The notes beneath the pieces are model-generated. The model saw nothing but the letters and a program-made list of their open reading frames with translations, was not told where the DNA came from and did not search any database. A DNA stretch of 64,000 nt from Turnera subulata (Eukaryota; Streptophyta; Magnoliopsida; Malpighiales; Passifloraceae). Shown here piece after piece: positions 46,051 to 57,100 of this stretch; positions within the stretch are counted from its first letter, which is position 1; each line of letters opens with the position of its first letter. A program made the position numbers and the translations under genes. The stretch lies in contig JAKUCV010001673.1 in assembly GCA_028386065.3 (NCBI GenBank), positions 1 through 64,000 of the forward strand, given 5' to 3'.

Positions 46051-46204
46051 TGATACGATGTATGCTATGTTGTAATTTGAATGTAATTAAAGTTAGAATT
46101 ACTAAGGGTATACTTATCATTGTGTCACATACATGATGTATATAAATACTATTTGTGATATCAATAATATATATACATTTACCAGAATATTACAATACCT
46201 ACAC
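46051..46204 (+). repeat. 3' LTR of copia N
   Basis: This starts TGATACGATGTATGC after the polypurine tract 'acttgtgggggaa' (46038-46050). It includes a TATA-like 'tgtatataaatac' near 46137. The right end is estimated at about 46204. Confidence 0.65.
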
Positions 46205-47199
46205 ACGTACATGAACTTGACAGTAGCTCTACTTATTTCTCTCGAACAGCATTTTTTGTCATTGCATTTGCGCTGCAATCCTCATGCTTCAGTAACGGAT
46301 GCAATAACAAGCGCAGTAAAGTAGCAACCTTCAACAACGGTAAAATGTTAACAGAACTAAAAGCTGCTTGTTAGGAATGAAGGACTTTGAGAAGAAATGT
46401 TAATCAACCAAGATAATCTTCTAGATGTAAACGTTCATTTTTTTCCAATAAATTAATTAAATTACATTTATTCGTATTTTTGGAGACCGGTATAATTTTA
46501 TAGATTTATGAATTGATATAGTGGCAATCCATGAGTCAAGTCTCTAATACTATGACGAAATTTGGATAAATAAAGTTGACACGTAAGCAAATATACCGGG
46601 GTTAATATGTAGGGGTAGGATTAAAAACCTTTGTCAAAAAAAAAGGGCAAAATAAAAAATTTAGAAATTGATGGGCCAAAATCAAAATGACTGTCAAAGT
46701 TGAGGGGGGAAAAGACTTATTAAGTCTTTATCAAATGACTGTATTAAATCCCCCACAAAAGTCCTTCCTGGCTACTATTAGGGACTGATTCTCGTGTATC
46801 ATAAGGGAGCCAATAGGTTTATTCAATATATTAATATTTATTTTCTTGCATAGATTTGAAGAAAAAATTTAATAAATTATTGTTAAAAATATAATAGAAA
46901 TAATTATTTTAAAAAATTAAGGAAATAGTAAAACCACTTTGCAAGGTAAATGAACACAAGCAAATCAAAGAAAATCTATATCTAAATAAGAGAGATTGAA
47001 TACCAAAAAAATATAGTAAAAAAATGATTGTGGAAATATAGCACTAGCACTCACTTGTGTCAAGTAGTGTGAAAACATACAACTCAAAAGATAGATTTTA
47101 AGTGATTGAATTGGAGCAAATCTAAATAAAAGAGAGACTCCATTTAAATAAAGTGAACAAAATAAATCTTATCACTAATTTTTTAAAAAGAAATTTTAA
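46205..47199. other. AT-rich intergenic DNA
   Basis: No gene was found. The stretch is strongly AT-rich with poly-A runs. Confidence 0.5.
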
Positions 47200-47629
47200 A
47201 AAGATAATTTGAGTGAAAAGTAAAATGACAATATCACTATTTTCAAAAAAAAAAAAGATAATTTGAATTATAAAGAAACTGCAATAGTAGAGAAAATGTG
47301 TTTGAATGTAACAAAGAGAAAAGAGAATTTGAATGAAAATATTAAAGATCTTACATTCACAAAAGTGTTATAAAACAAGGTATTAATCTTGTATTTTTGG
47401 TGCTGTGATGAAGAGTTATTAGATGAGGAAGAGAGGAAGAAATCAATCGAGGAAGGAGATGATGAAGAAAAATTGGGAAGAGAACCGGTTAGTGCCCCGG
47501 TACAAAAAACCACTTCATTCTGTTAATTTGCATGTATATATAGTACATAGAGAGGGGACAAAGTTCAGTTTAGTCCCTCAAAATGACATTCACATTATTT
47601 TGGTCCCTCAATATAATATATTTATAACA
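47200..47629 (-). mobile_element. 3' LTR of copia H
   Basis: On the minus strand the LTR starts TGTTATAAATATATT at 47629, after the polypurine tract TCAAGGGGGAG (47630-47640). A TATA block 'ctatatatacatg' lies near 47540. The left (3') end is estimated. Confidence 0.6.
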
Positions 47630-47640
47630 CTCCCCCTTGA

Positions 47641-48452
47641 ATGTCATTGTGCATAGGGTAGAATACGCTTTAGGGAGAACTGCCTCATTAAAAACCTTAC
47701 CAAGAAAAACCCTGTGGGATAAAAAATTGGTGAAGGAAAAAAGAGTGCAGTGCGTATTCTACTCCCCCTCATTTTGGCCTCTCTTGATTTCTTGTTGTCG
47801 TTCAATGCCAATAATTTTCTTGTCAACTTCTGGTGATGTAGGCCTTGTCTGATAACTTTTGATACATCATTACTCCAACTGGACAATGTGGGTAGCTTTA
47901 TCTTCATAATTTTGGTGTTGGAGCATCTGTCTTGTCCTCTTGCTTTTGTAGTCCCAATGATGCAACGATTTCATGTGTAAAGTTGTGACAGATGTCCGGC
48001 TGTGCCTTTTGTGGATCAAATGGGGGATCGGCATCTGCAGAACCAACTCTTCTTTCTTCGGGCTTATAGGATTAACATGACACCACGTCTTTTATACCCC
48101 GAAGATAAGAGCAAATTCATATCTTGCCAATAGGCTTAAGTCAAAAGCTTCAGACTTTATTTTCTTAGCAATACGTATTGAACTTCAACAGGGTACTCTA
48201 GGACCAATCTAATAGCACGGTATTTGGAAGCTTCTTCGGGAGTTCCAATCATAAATAAGTTTATCCATACTCAAAATGATTTAAATTATGTAAGGATCAA
48301 TTCAGTTCTATTTTGTAATTTCCCGGGAATTAGTTGCTTCAGGCAACTGTGATCCTGCAAGGATCTTTATGTATATTTCACAACTTATGGATCCATAGTA
48401 GGCTGTAAAAGCATTCATTAGATGCATTTCTAATTCTTTATATAATGCCAGA
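47641..48452 (-). pseudogene. Copia H pol 3' part (RT remnant and 3' untranslated block)
   Basis: The minus-strand text ALYKELEMHLMNAFTAYYGS, SCEIYIKILAGSQLPEATNS (48320-48450) is the RT 'LEMHLMDVVTAYLYGS' region of the Tork/TAR-type copia group. 47645-47780 carries the conserved 'gcctcattaaaaacctta' block found between pol and the 3' LTR in this group. Most of RT and RNase H is deleted. F is inserted at 48452; the frame resumes at 57511. Confidence 0.7.
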
Positions 48453-51400
48453 TGTGGAAGCCCGTATCCCAATTTAATAAAATAAAATATATTTAAATGA
48501 AAGAGCATAATCAAAATACTTTTGAAACCCGGGATACGAATACCGATGCCTTAGCATACAAACATTTTCCATAAAAATTTATTACCAACGAGATGTCATA
48601 AAAATAAATGAGATCAACCGGCTTATCAAGTCGTAAGCCACCACGGCATCACGCCGAAATAATATCACAAAATTAAAATTCCGGCAAACCGCCGATATAA
48701 ATGTAAAACATTTATGACATCTCGAATTATTACTCATGCAGCGGAAGATGAAAGTAATAAATAAAAAATTCAAAGTAGAAAATAACATGCATATGGCCCT
48801 ATGGATCCCACCGAGAGATGATGCACATCTACCTGCTGAAGTGTCTGTGTCTGAACTCCGAGTCGATAGTATAAGTGGGACAACACGCTAGCTAAAGTCT
48901 AAAAAAAAACGGTGGCGATTATGTGAGTCGCCTACTCAGTGAACATTAAAAGTCTAAGTATACATGAAAGTGAAGTCATGCTCGTAGGGTGAGTAGCTCA
49001 CGAGCACAAGTACAGCATACAAGCAAATCAGAATCACACACCAATACATAAACATCTTATTGTATTATTGTTCTGATTAGTTAGGTTCAATGCATTATTT
49101 TATTGTTACATTTATTATTTTTATTATTATGGGCCCTCTACTGTGAGTCAAGTCTCGGTAGCGCATCTGATCAGATCAGGGTGTGAAACCCAAATGTCGA
49201 ACCTCAGAAGGGGTAGATTCTGAGGCCAAAACCACTGATAAATCTCGAGTGGCCGCTAGCTACCTGAGGGTGCACTCAGACACACCTAACCGGTGCAAGT
49301 CTTCCAGGGGTGCACCTACATCCCCTGGGNNNNNNNNNNNNNNNNNNNNNNNNNNNNNNNNNNNNNNNNNNNNNNNNNNNNNNNNNNNNNNNNNNNNNNN
49401 NNNNNNNNNNNNNNNNNNNNNNNNNNNNNNNNNNNNNNNNNNNNNNNNNNNNNNNNNNNNNNNNNNNNNNNNNNNNNNNNNNNNNNNNNNNNNNNNNNNN
49501 NNNNNNNNNNNNNNNNNNNNNNNNNNNNNNNNNNNNNNNNNNNNNNNNNNNNNNNNNNNNNNNNNNNNNNNNNNNNNNNNNNNNNNNNNNNNNNNNNNNN
49601 NNNNNNNNNNNNNNNNNNNNNNNNNNNNNNNNNNNNNNNNNNNNNNNNNNNNNNNNNNNNNNNNNNNNNNNNNNNNNNNNNNNNNNNNNNNNNNNNNNNN
49701 NNNNNNNNNNNNNNNNNNNNNNNNNNNNNNNNNNNNNNNNNNNNNNNNNNNNNNNNNNNNNNNNNNNNNNNNNNNNNNNNNNNNNNNNNNNNNNNNNNNN
49801 NNNNNNNNNNNNNNNNNNNNNNNNNNNNNNNNNNNNNNNNNNNNNNNNNNNNNNNNNNNNNNNNNNNNNNNNNNNNNNNNNNNNNNNNNNNNNNNNNNNN
49901 NNNNNNNNNNNNNNNNNNNNNNNNNNNNNNNNNNNNNNNNNNNNNNNNNNNNNNNNNNNNNNNNNNNNNNNNNNNNNNNNNNNNNNNNNNNNNNNNNNNN
50001 NNNNNNNNNNNNNNNNNNNNNNNNNNNNNNNNNNNNNNNNNNNNNNNNNNNNNNNNNNNNNNNNNNNNNNNNNNNNNNNNNNNNNNNNNNNNNNNNNNNN
50101 NNNNNNNNNNNNNNNCTAAATGTATAAATATAAATGTATTTCGGTAAATAATTTCCAAAATTTAAATACATGACATAACCGAAACAAACATAAGTAATTA
50201 CCGTCTAATACTCGTAAAGACGAGAAATATAATCCGCTGGGCAGAACCCGAGCCTTCGCCGGAATAGTGCGCGCTCACCGGATTCCGGTCACCCTCGCCG
50301 GAACAGTACCTCATCTGCCGGAAAGTCCACAACAGTCACTGAACTACTACTTGGAACACCCACATCGAAACTGCCAATTACAAATAACATCAACCAACAC
50401 CCAACTTAATAGTACCTCACCCACAGTGCATCCAAACGGACTGAAGGAAAGGAGGGTTGCCGGAATGCTTACCGGAAATGGGTCCCGCAACAACCACAAA
50501 CACTAGAGAAACTCGAATCCTTGCTAACAACAGCAAGTCGAACCTGCGTCGGCAAGTCCCAGAGTTCAGCCACAGCAACCACCATGCACAAACATCGAGC
50601 CCACCACCGAACACCGTCCACTCGTCGCCGGCAGCAAGGCATCAAACCCAACTTCAGTAATAAGAAAGAAAAAGAAGAAGAACCAAAGAGCAGGGACGGT
50701 GGCGAGGCTTACCCGTGCTCGGCGGCGGCACCGCGCCGTTCTTCGGGACCTGCACACACGGAGGCTCTCGCCCAAAAGTCCTCTCCTTCCGAACTGTAGC
50801 GACGACAACAATCTCTTCTCGACGGCGGTGACCTCGCTCGTCGGTGATGCAACCACACGCGAGAAGAGCCCAGCCTTGCACACAAGGCCTCTCGGATCTC
50901 CTCACAGGCCCAACCCGGCCTCGCCCTGCTGTGAACCACCACGCAGCAGCCACCCAAATCCGGCAGCCACCACCCAAGCACGGCGACAAACGTGGTGGCG
51001 ACTCCTCGAACAGGCCTTTTCGTCTCGTCCAGACCCGACCTCGCGTCTTTGAGGTGCAGACGGCGGTCATTGAGAGAGACTAGGAAGAGGAGAGGAAAAA
51101 ATCTGTGGAGATCGTGGGGAGAAGAGGGAGACGAGATGGTGTGGAAGAAGGGGACGGGTGTGAAATTGAAAAGAGAGGAGGAGGAAGAGCTGAGAAAAGT
51201 AAGACGAGGAAGATGGTGGGGAACAATGCCGTTGGGGGAGTGACGGTTGAGTGGAGGAGTAACGGCTGAAAGGAAAAGAAAATTGGAGGAGAAAAGAAGA
51301 AGGAAAAAGAAAGTGGAGAAGAGAAGAAAGGAGAAGGATCGGGCTAGGGTTGGCCGCCCTAGTGGACGACCCGTCGTCCGCTTAGGCGCGGTCAACCCCC

Positions 51401-51658
51401 TGCCTGGTCAACGTTTTTTTTTTTAACCATCAAAACGACGTAGTTTCGATCGAAGACACAACAAGACCCCTGTTTTGCCCCGAAACACATCCCGATATCA
51501 ACGAAACCCCAAGCACGAGAAATCGCAACTGGAAATTGACATTTCCAAAGAAAAATAATTTATTTCCTCGACTAAAACTCGGAAATACCTCAAGGGTAAA
51601 ATTGGAATGAAATTCCGAAAATTCCAGAAATCAAGTTATAAAAATCCGGGGCGTTATA
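48453..51658 (-). repeat. 3' LTR of F (contains assembly gap)
   Basis: This matches 54103-57505 on both sides of the gap. The real length should be near 3403 bp, like the other LTR. The last bases read GTTATA instead of GTTACA. Confidence 0.92.
49330..50115. other. Assembly gap (786 N) inside the F 3' LTR
   Basis: By comparison with the other LTR, the missing part corresponds to 54980-55962 (983 bp). The gap is therefore about 197 bp shorter than the sequence it stands for. Confidence 0.95.
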
Positions 51659-51675
51659 GTTCTACCCCACTTAAG
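51659..51675 (-). promoter_or_regulatory. Polypurine tract of F
   Basis: The minus strand reads CTTAAGTGGGGTAGAAC directly before the LTR start TATAACGCCCC. This fixes F's orientation together with the primer site. Confidence 0.75.
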
Positions 51676-51749
51676 AAAATTTCGTCCTCGAAATTCAATC
51701 ATTAAGTCTGTAGGTCCTACCACGATAAGTTTCTGGTATTCTCCACCAG

Positions 51750-52244
51750 ATGTCCAACTCAACGCGAGATATCGCTTATACCCTTAAGCGACGTTTCCTC
51801 CGCTTATATAAACCGAACCTAATAACTGAGAACTCACACACAACCATAGACTCACCACTAAGATCCCGTACTACCTCTAACTCAGAGAATAACAGTTACA
51901 TCGGTGGTAGGGCTTTCCCGACAAGCTCCGATGAGGAACCTCCTAAGAAGCGGTTCAAGACCAGCATCATCGGCCTGAAGGAGCATATGGTGGTTCCTCC
52001 AAAACGGCGAAAGAAGCGTGCCGGCAAGGAAGGTTCTTCTGGTAGCAAGGATACGGAGGATAGGAAAGGCAGGGCAACAGCTGAGTCCAGCACACCACTG
52101 CAGATAATGAAGCAACTGGACACTTCACTGAAGAAGGTCCACACTGCAGTGATGCAAATTGAACTGGCCTGTATGGGACTCTCTTCTCAGGTCGCGAATA
52201 TACAGAAACTTGTAACAGATCTGAAAAATCATGTAACTCCGTAG
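51750..52244 (+). CDS. Antisense ORF 1 of F: small basic protein with coiled coil
   Basis: The open frame is 164 codons from ATG 51750. A TATA box (TATATAAA, 51805-51812) lies inside its 5' part. If that is the promoter, the protein would begin at ATG 51987 (85 residues). The product has an acidic patch (SSDEEPPKKRFK), a likely nuclear-localisation motif (PPKRRKKRAGKEG) and a C-terminal amphipathic helix with heptad-like leucine/isoleucine spacing (IMKQLDTSLKKVH, then VANIQKLVTDLKNHV). AATAAA at 52280-52285 could be its poly(A) signal. No family is recognised. It runs opposite to F's own transcript. It could be a nuclear accessory protein; function is unknown. Confidence 0.55.
   Translation: MSNSTRDIAYTLKRRFLRLYKPNLITENSHTTIDSPLRSRTTSNSENNSYIGGRAFPTSSDEEPPKKRFKTSIIGLKEHMVVPPKRRKKRAGKEGSSGSKDTEDRKGRATAESSTPLQIMKQLDTSLKKVHTAVMQIELACMGLSSQVANIQKLVTDLKNHVTP
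51805..51812 (+). promoter_or_regulatory. TATA box of antisense ORF 1
   Basis: TATATAAA lies in 'cgcttatataaaccg', with AATAAA 470 bp downstream. The pair suggests a short plus-strand transcription unit. Confidence 0.45.
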
Positions 52245-52285
52245 AGTGCTTCTCTTTTGTTGTACCGTGTTAAGAAATCAATAAA

Positions 52286-52960
52286 ATGAGCTTTCTTCTT
52301 AAATCGAAACCCTACTGTTGCGAAATCTCGTGTTAAACAGATTAAAAACCAGCAATAAAGGTATGAAATTAATCATAAGGAAATTATAAACAAACTAAAA
52401 CTCGTTTAATAAAGTCAAAACATTAAGAGATTATAACAAGGCAAGTTTCCATATTCGGCGCCCTAGATCGATCGTGAACATCCTCGATCCCGAAAAACGT
52501 AACGTACACGGTTAACGGTGACGTTGGTTTCCCTCGTGGGAAAGACGTCCGTTAACCCACAAGGCGATGATCACGGGAACATCCTGTTTCCTCGAAAGGA
52601 ACGTTACCCACTTGTCTCTAAAGTCCGCTTGAGCCAAAAATGTCGGTCAAGTCTCGTATCTCTCCACGCTGTCCGAACAGCTGTAAGCTTGTCGCACATG
52701 CACTCTACTCGAGGTGTGGTCCCCACGGTCTGGCCACAACGGTCACGAGTGCATGTGATAAAGGATGTAGGAACAAGTCTTAAGGAGACTAAAATGAAGT
52801 AGCCCGGGAAATTGAGGATCGTAAGATAGGAAAGGACTGATAACCTCTGGCATTTGTTGCCCGAAAACAAACACATAGCGTGTCGAAGCAATAAATGAGG
52901 CAACGGTAAAATTTCAAAGCAAAACTTGAAATTCAAAAGCAATTAACACGCTCCTCCTTA
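52286..52960. other. Spacer between the two antisense genes of F
   Basis: No gene is seen on either strand. The stretch includes 'cgtgggaaagacgtccgttaac' (52533 area). It ends at the TATA box of the next gene. Confidence 0.45.
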
Positions 52961-52963
52961 GGT

Positions 52964-52970
52964 TATAAAA
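52964..52970 (+). promoter_or_regulatory. TATA box of antisense ORF 2
   Basis: TATAAAA in 'ttaggttataaaagacgg' lies 112 bp before the ATG at 53082. The homologous gene at 60486 has TATAAG 63 bp upstream. Confidence 0.6.
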
Positions 52971-53081
52971 GACGGTAGGGTGAGGAGTAAGTCATCAAAA
53001 TCGTTTTTAAAACAGCCACACGCCCAGACAAAGAATCCTCAGAACTCAAGAAAAACTAAACACCCACATATCCAGAACACA

Positions 53082-53765
53082 ATGCCTGCCCCATCATCAG
53101 TTTTCTTTGTCGAAGGTGCCAACCTTGGTAGAAGGAACCGACTGGCCTACAGCATGGTCATTGAACGTGCCGAAGAACTACCGAACGAGCTCGGCAGGAT
53201 GCCCCGACTGGTCTTCGTCGACGAGCTCTACTCATCGCGGTTCTTTGTCACTCTAATGGAAGAGGTGTTCTTCCTGGAGGATCGCGGCACTCTGAGGACA
53301 TCCTACTACAGATCGGCAAACTCCGTGATGTTCTTCATCTCCGACAGGCTTCAGGAGTTCAACCTGGAGTCCACTTGCCAGACTGTGGAGCAAGGCGCCT
53401 ATTACCAGCTCTCGATGATGGCTCAGAGCATACCCAGAATGACGCGCTTACCTCCAACTTGGCCAAAGGTACGGCTGCTGGTGTGGAACTGTAGAGGAGT
53501 TGCAAGGCGCGCTCAAGAGTTCTCACGTACAATGAGGGACTTGAAGAACCAGTACAAACCGAATATGGTTCTTCTGACGGAGACGCAGTGGCAACCTCGG
53601 GACGATCACGGTCTCATCCCTCTCCGATTCCCTCAAGCTAACCGGTTCGAGATTCCTGGTCAGCGCGACAGAGGCGGCATGTGGCTCTCGTGGAGCGACA
53701 GAGTCACGGTCAACATCAACAGCGATCCAAACAGCTTCCGCGTCAATGTCTTTCCAAACCGTTAA
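53082..53765 (+). CDS. Antisense ORF 2 of F: novel protein with partial EEP-endonuclease-like domain
   Basis: This encodes 227 residues. The ATG at 53082 is chosen because the homologue at 60486 starts at the same place and a TATA box lies upstream. Residues 1-130 form an unrecognised globular region (VFFVEGANLGRRNRLAYS, RLVFVDELYSSRFFVT, SMMAQSIP). From about 133, RLLVWNCRGVARRAQEF, YKPNMVLLTETQ and GGMWLSWSDRV match the first strands of exonuclease-endonuclease-phosphatase folds as in LINE endonucleases, including the Asn and Glu active-site positions. The protein stops before the Tyr, Asp-x-Asn and His motifs, so it should not cut DNA. Codons are GC-rich, unlike the AT-rich homologue. It is antisense to F. 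Function is unknown; binding nucleic acid or dimerising is possible. Confidence 0.75.
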   Translation: MPAPSSVFFVEGANLGRRNRLAYSMVIERAEELPNELGRMPRLVFVDELYSSRFFVTLMEEVFFLEDRGTLRTSYYRSANSVMFFISDRLQEFNLESTCQTVEQGAYYQLSMMAQSIPRMTRLPPTWPKVRLLVWNCRGVARRAQEFSRTMRDLKNQYKPNMVLLTETQWQPRDDHGLIPLRFPQANRFEIPGQRDRGGMWLSWSDRVTVNINSDPNSFRVNVFPNR

Positions 53766-54087
53766 ATGTATTTATATTCTTATAAATTATCAAAAATCAG
53801 TGTAATATTTCCCTTTGTATTTCCAATATTATCAATATTAATAGTATTTGTATTTTCGCTTATTTATGGCATAAATTCCGCTTATATGAATGCTCCTTGA
53901 AGCAAACATTAACATCTTCCATTTATTAAAATTCATCTTATCCTTCAGCATTGTGCATGTCTTGCGGTGGATCCATAATAACGCCTATATGAATGCAAAC
54001 AAGTCGAAAAACGTTTTTAGAAATTATAAATCTGAAACAGGCTTATGCACAGGGAAAAATCACTTGAAAACCCAAAGATCTGAAGCC
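53766..54087 (-). other. Leader of F next to its primer site
   Basis: AT-rich, non-coding. A 'ggatccataataa' block at about 53969 recurs at about 61360 downstream of the homologous gene, so homology between the two loci may extend past the ORF. Confidence 0.45.
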
Positions 54088-54102
54088 CGCTCCGCTACCA
54101 AC
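54088..54102 (-). promoter_or_regulatory. Primer-binding site of F
   Basis: On the minus strand, GT then TGGTAGCGGAGCG follows the 5' LTR end CTTCCACA. The first 12 bases match the sites in A, D and E. Confidence 0.8.
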
Positions 54103-57100
54103 TGTGGAAGCCCGTATCCCAATTTAATAAAATAAAATATATTTAAATGAAAGAGCATAATCAAAATACTTTTGAAACCCGGGATACGAATACCGATGCC
54201 TTAGCATACAAACATTTTCCATAAAAATTTATTACCAACGAGATGTCATAAAAATAAATGAGATCAACCGGCTTATCAAGTCGTAAGCCACCACGGCATC
54301 ACGCCGAAATAATATCACAAAATTAAAACTCCGGCAAACCGCCGATATAAATGTAAAACATTTATGACATCTTGAATTATTACTCATGCAGCGGAAGATG
54401 AAAGTAATAAATAAAAAATTCAAAGTAGAAAATAACATGCATATGGCCCTATGGATCCCACCGAGAGATGATGCACATCTACCTGCTGAAGTGTCTGTGT
54501 CTGAACTCCGAGTCGATAGTATAAGTGGGACAACACGCTAGCTAAAGTCTGAAAAACAACGGTGGCGATTATGTGAGTCGCCTACTCAGTGAACATTAAA
54601 AGTCTAAGTATACATGAAAGTGAAGTCATGCTCGTAGGGTGAGTAGCTCACGAGCACAAGTACAGCATACAAGCAAATCAGAATCACACACCAATACATA
54701 AACATCTTATTGTATTATTGTTCTGATTAGTTAGGTTCAATGCATTATTTTATTTTTACATTTATTATTTTTATTATTATGGGCCCTCTACTGTGAGTCA
54801 AGTCTCGGTAGCGCATCTGATCAGATCAGGGTGTGAAACCCAAATGTCGAACCTCAGAAGGGGTAGATTCTGAGGCCAAAACCACTGATAAATCTCGAGT
54901 GGCCGCTAGCTACCTGAGGGTGCACTCAGACACACCTAACCGGTGCAAGTCTTCCAGGGGTGCACCTACATCCCCTGGGCATGCTAAACAGCATAATGTG
55001 ACCCGAGGGTACCCAACCCTCCCTCGGGGCTACCAACCGATACACAGTAGAATTTAGTATTTTATTCCTAATTATATTTTTGATACTTCCTTTGAAATAC
55101 ATTATGTCTTTCAGGGATGTGTGAATTGTATGTGTCCCTGTTTCAACCGGGCCTTCGGCGCATAACTACACACTATCACCAAAGCATATTACATGTTATA
55201 TTTCATAGCAGTGTTTCATATAGAAATTAGGCATGTGAGAACAAGCAGGTATACAATTCCAATCATCGCATGTAGCAAACAAGGCAAGTAAACAAACAAA
55301 CCACACCAACATGCATTCACAAAACATATATAAAAAGACTTGTAATGTCACCTCAAAAATGCAGCTTATGACTTCTTCCCGATCCGAGTCTACAGCTCCC
55401 GAGGTATCTCCCGTGCCTGAATACCGGCACATAATATAATCACTAAACCAATTTTAGGAATAAAAACGTGTATGTATGCTAATGGTATGTTTCAATCGAG
55501 TAACTCCCGACCCTAACTATCCGATTATAAGATTTCCGGGTCTAAGTCCGAAAGGATATTTTCTCATCCATATCTCCAACGATTAGGGATCTAAGGTTCA
55601 TCGGTTTAAGTCCATTAAAAATTCTCGGGCCTAAAGCCCGCTAAATTCTTAGTCACAAAATTCCGGGCCGAAGGCCCACCTCTTTAAGTCCATATTTTTA
55701 CCGATTATGTAATTGGGCTTCGAGCCCGCTCTTAATGTCCGTGAATTTAATTATCCTTGATTAGGTCTTAAGTCTATCACTTTAAGTCCATTTGAACAAC
55801 CTAGGCTTCAAATTGAAATTATTGGGCCTGGGCTCGGTTTTTCCTAAAACCGTCCTAAAGTCGTTTCCGAGCCCAAGAGTTGATCGGCCTATGATCTATT
55901 CGTGTCAGTAAGTTCTCCCCGGCCACACACTCTATCTCTCCACTCTCGGTAATCCATAATTCGCTAAATGTATAAATATAAATGTATTTCGGTAAATAAT
56001 TTCCAAAATTTAAATACATGACATAACCGAAACAAACATAAGTAATTACCGTCTAATACTCGTAAAGACGAGAAATATAATCCGCTGGGCAGAACCCGAG
56101 CCTTCGCCGGAATAGTGCGCGCTCACCGGATTCCGGTCACCCTCGCCGGAACAGTACCTCATCTGCCGGAAAGTCCACAACAGTCACTGAACTACTACTT
56201 GGAACACCCACATCGAAACTGCCAATTACAAATAACATCAACCAACACCCAACTTAATAGTACCTCACCCACAGTGCATCCAAACGGACTGAAGGAAAGG
56301 AGGGTTGCCGGAATGCTTACCGGAAATGGGTCCCGCAACAACCACAAACACTAGAGAAACTCGAATCCTTGCTAACAACAGCAAGTCGAACCTGCGTCGG
56401 CAAGTCCCAGAGTTCAGCCACAGCAACCACCATGCACAAACATCGAGCCCACCACCGAACACCGTCCACTCGTCGCCGGCAGCAAGGCATCAAACCCAAC
56501 TTCAGTAATAAGAAAGAAAAAGAAGAAGAACCAAAGAGCAGGGACGGTGGCGAGGCTTACCCGTGCTCGGCGGCGGCACCGCGCCGTTCTTCGGGACCTG
56601 CACACACGGAGGCTCTCGCCCAAAAGTCCTCTCCTTCCGAACTGTAGCGACGACAACAATCTCTTCTCGACGGCGGTGACCTCGCTCGTCGGTGATGCAA
56701 CCACACGCGAGAAGAGCCCAGCCTTGCACACAAGGCCTCTCGGATCTCCTCACAGGCCCAACCCGGCCTCGCCCTGCTGTGAACCACCACGCAGCAGCCA
56801 CCCAAATCCGGCAGCCACCACCCAAGCACGGCGATGAATGTGATGGCGACTCCTCGAACAGGCCTTTTCGTCTCGTCCAGACCCAACCTCGCGTCTTTGA
56901 GGTGCAGACGACGGTCATTGAGAGAGACTAGGAAGAGGAGAGGAAAAAATCTGTGGAGATCGTGGGGAGAAGAGGGAGACGAGATGGTGTGGAAGAAGGG
57001 GACGGGTGTGAAATTGAAAAGAGAGGAGGAGGAAGAGCTGAGAAAAGAAAGAAGAGGAAGATGGTGGGGAACAATGCCGTTGGGGGAGTGACGGCTGAGT

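Noticed and set aside
49183..50171. Long open frames on both strands across the N run
   Set aside because: They are an artefact of translating N bases; no real coding sequence is visible.
50566..51070. Overlapping ORFs on both strands in the GC-rich LTR part
   Set aside because: They are duplicated at 56414-56918 because the LTR is duplicated; several frames are open at once because of GC bias.
53082..53765. A full LINE retrotransposon inside F
   Set aside because: Only the first endonuclease motifs are present; no reverse transcriptase, poly(A) tail or LINE target duplication is seen, and the N-terminal 130 residues are not LINE ORF1-like.
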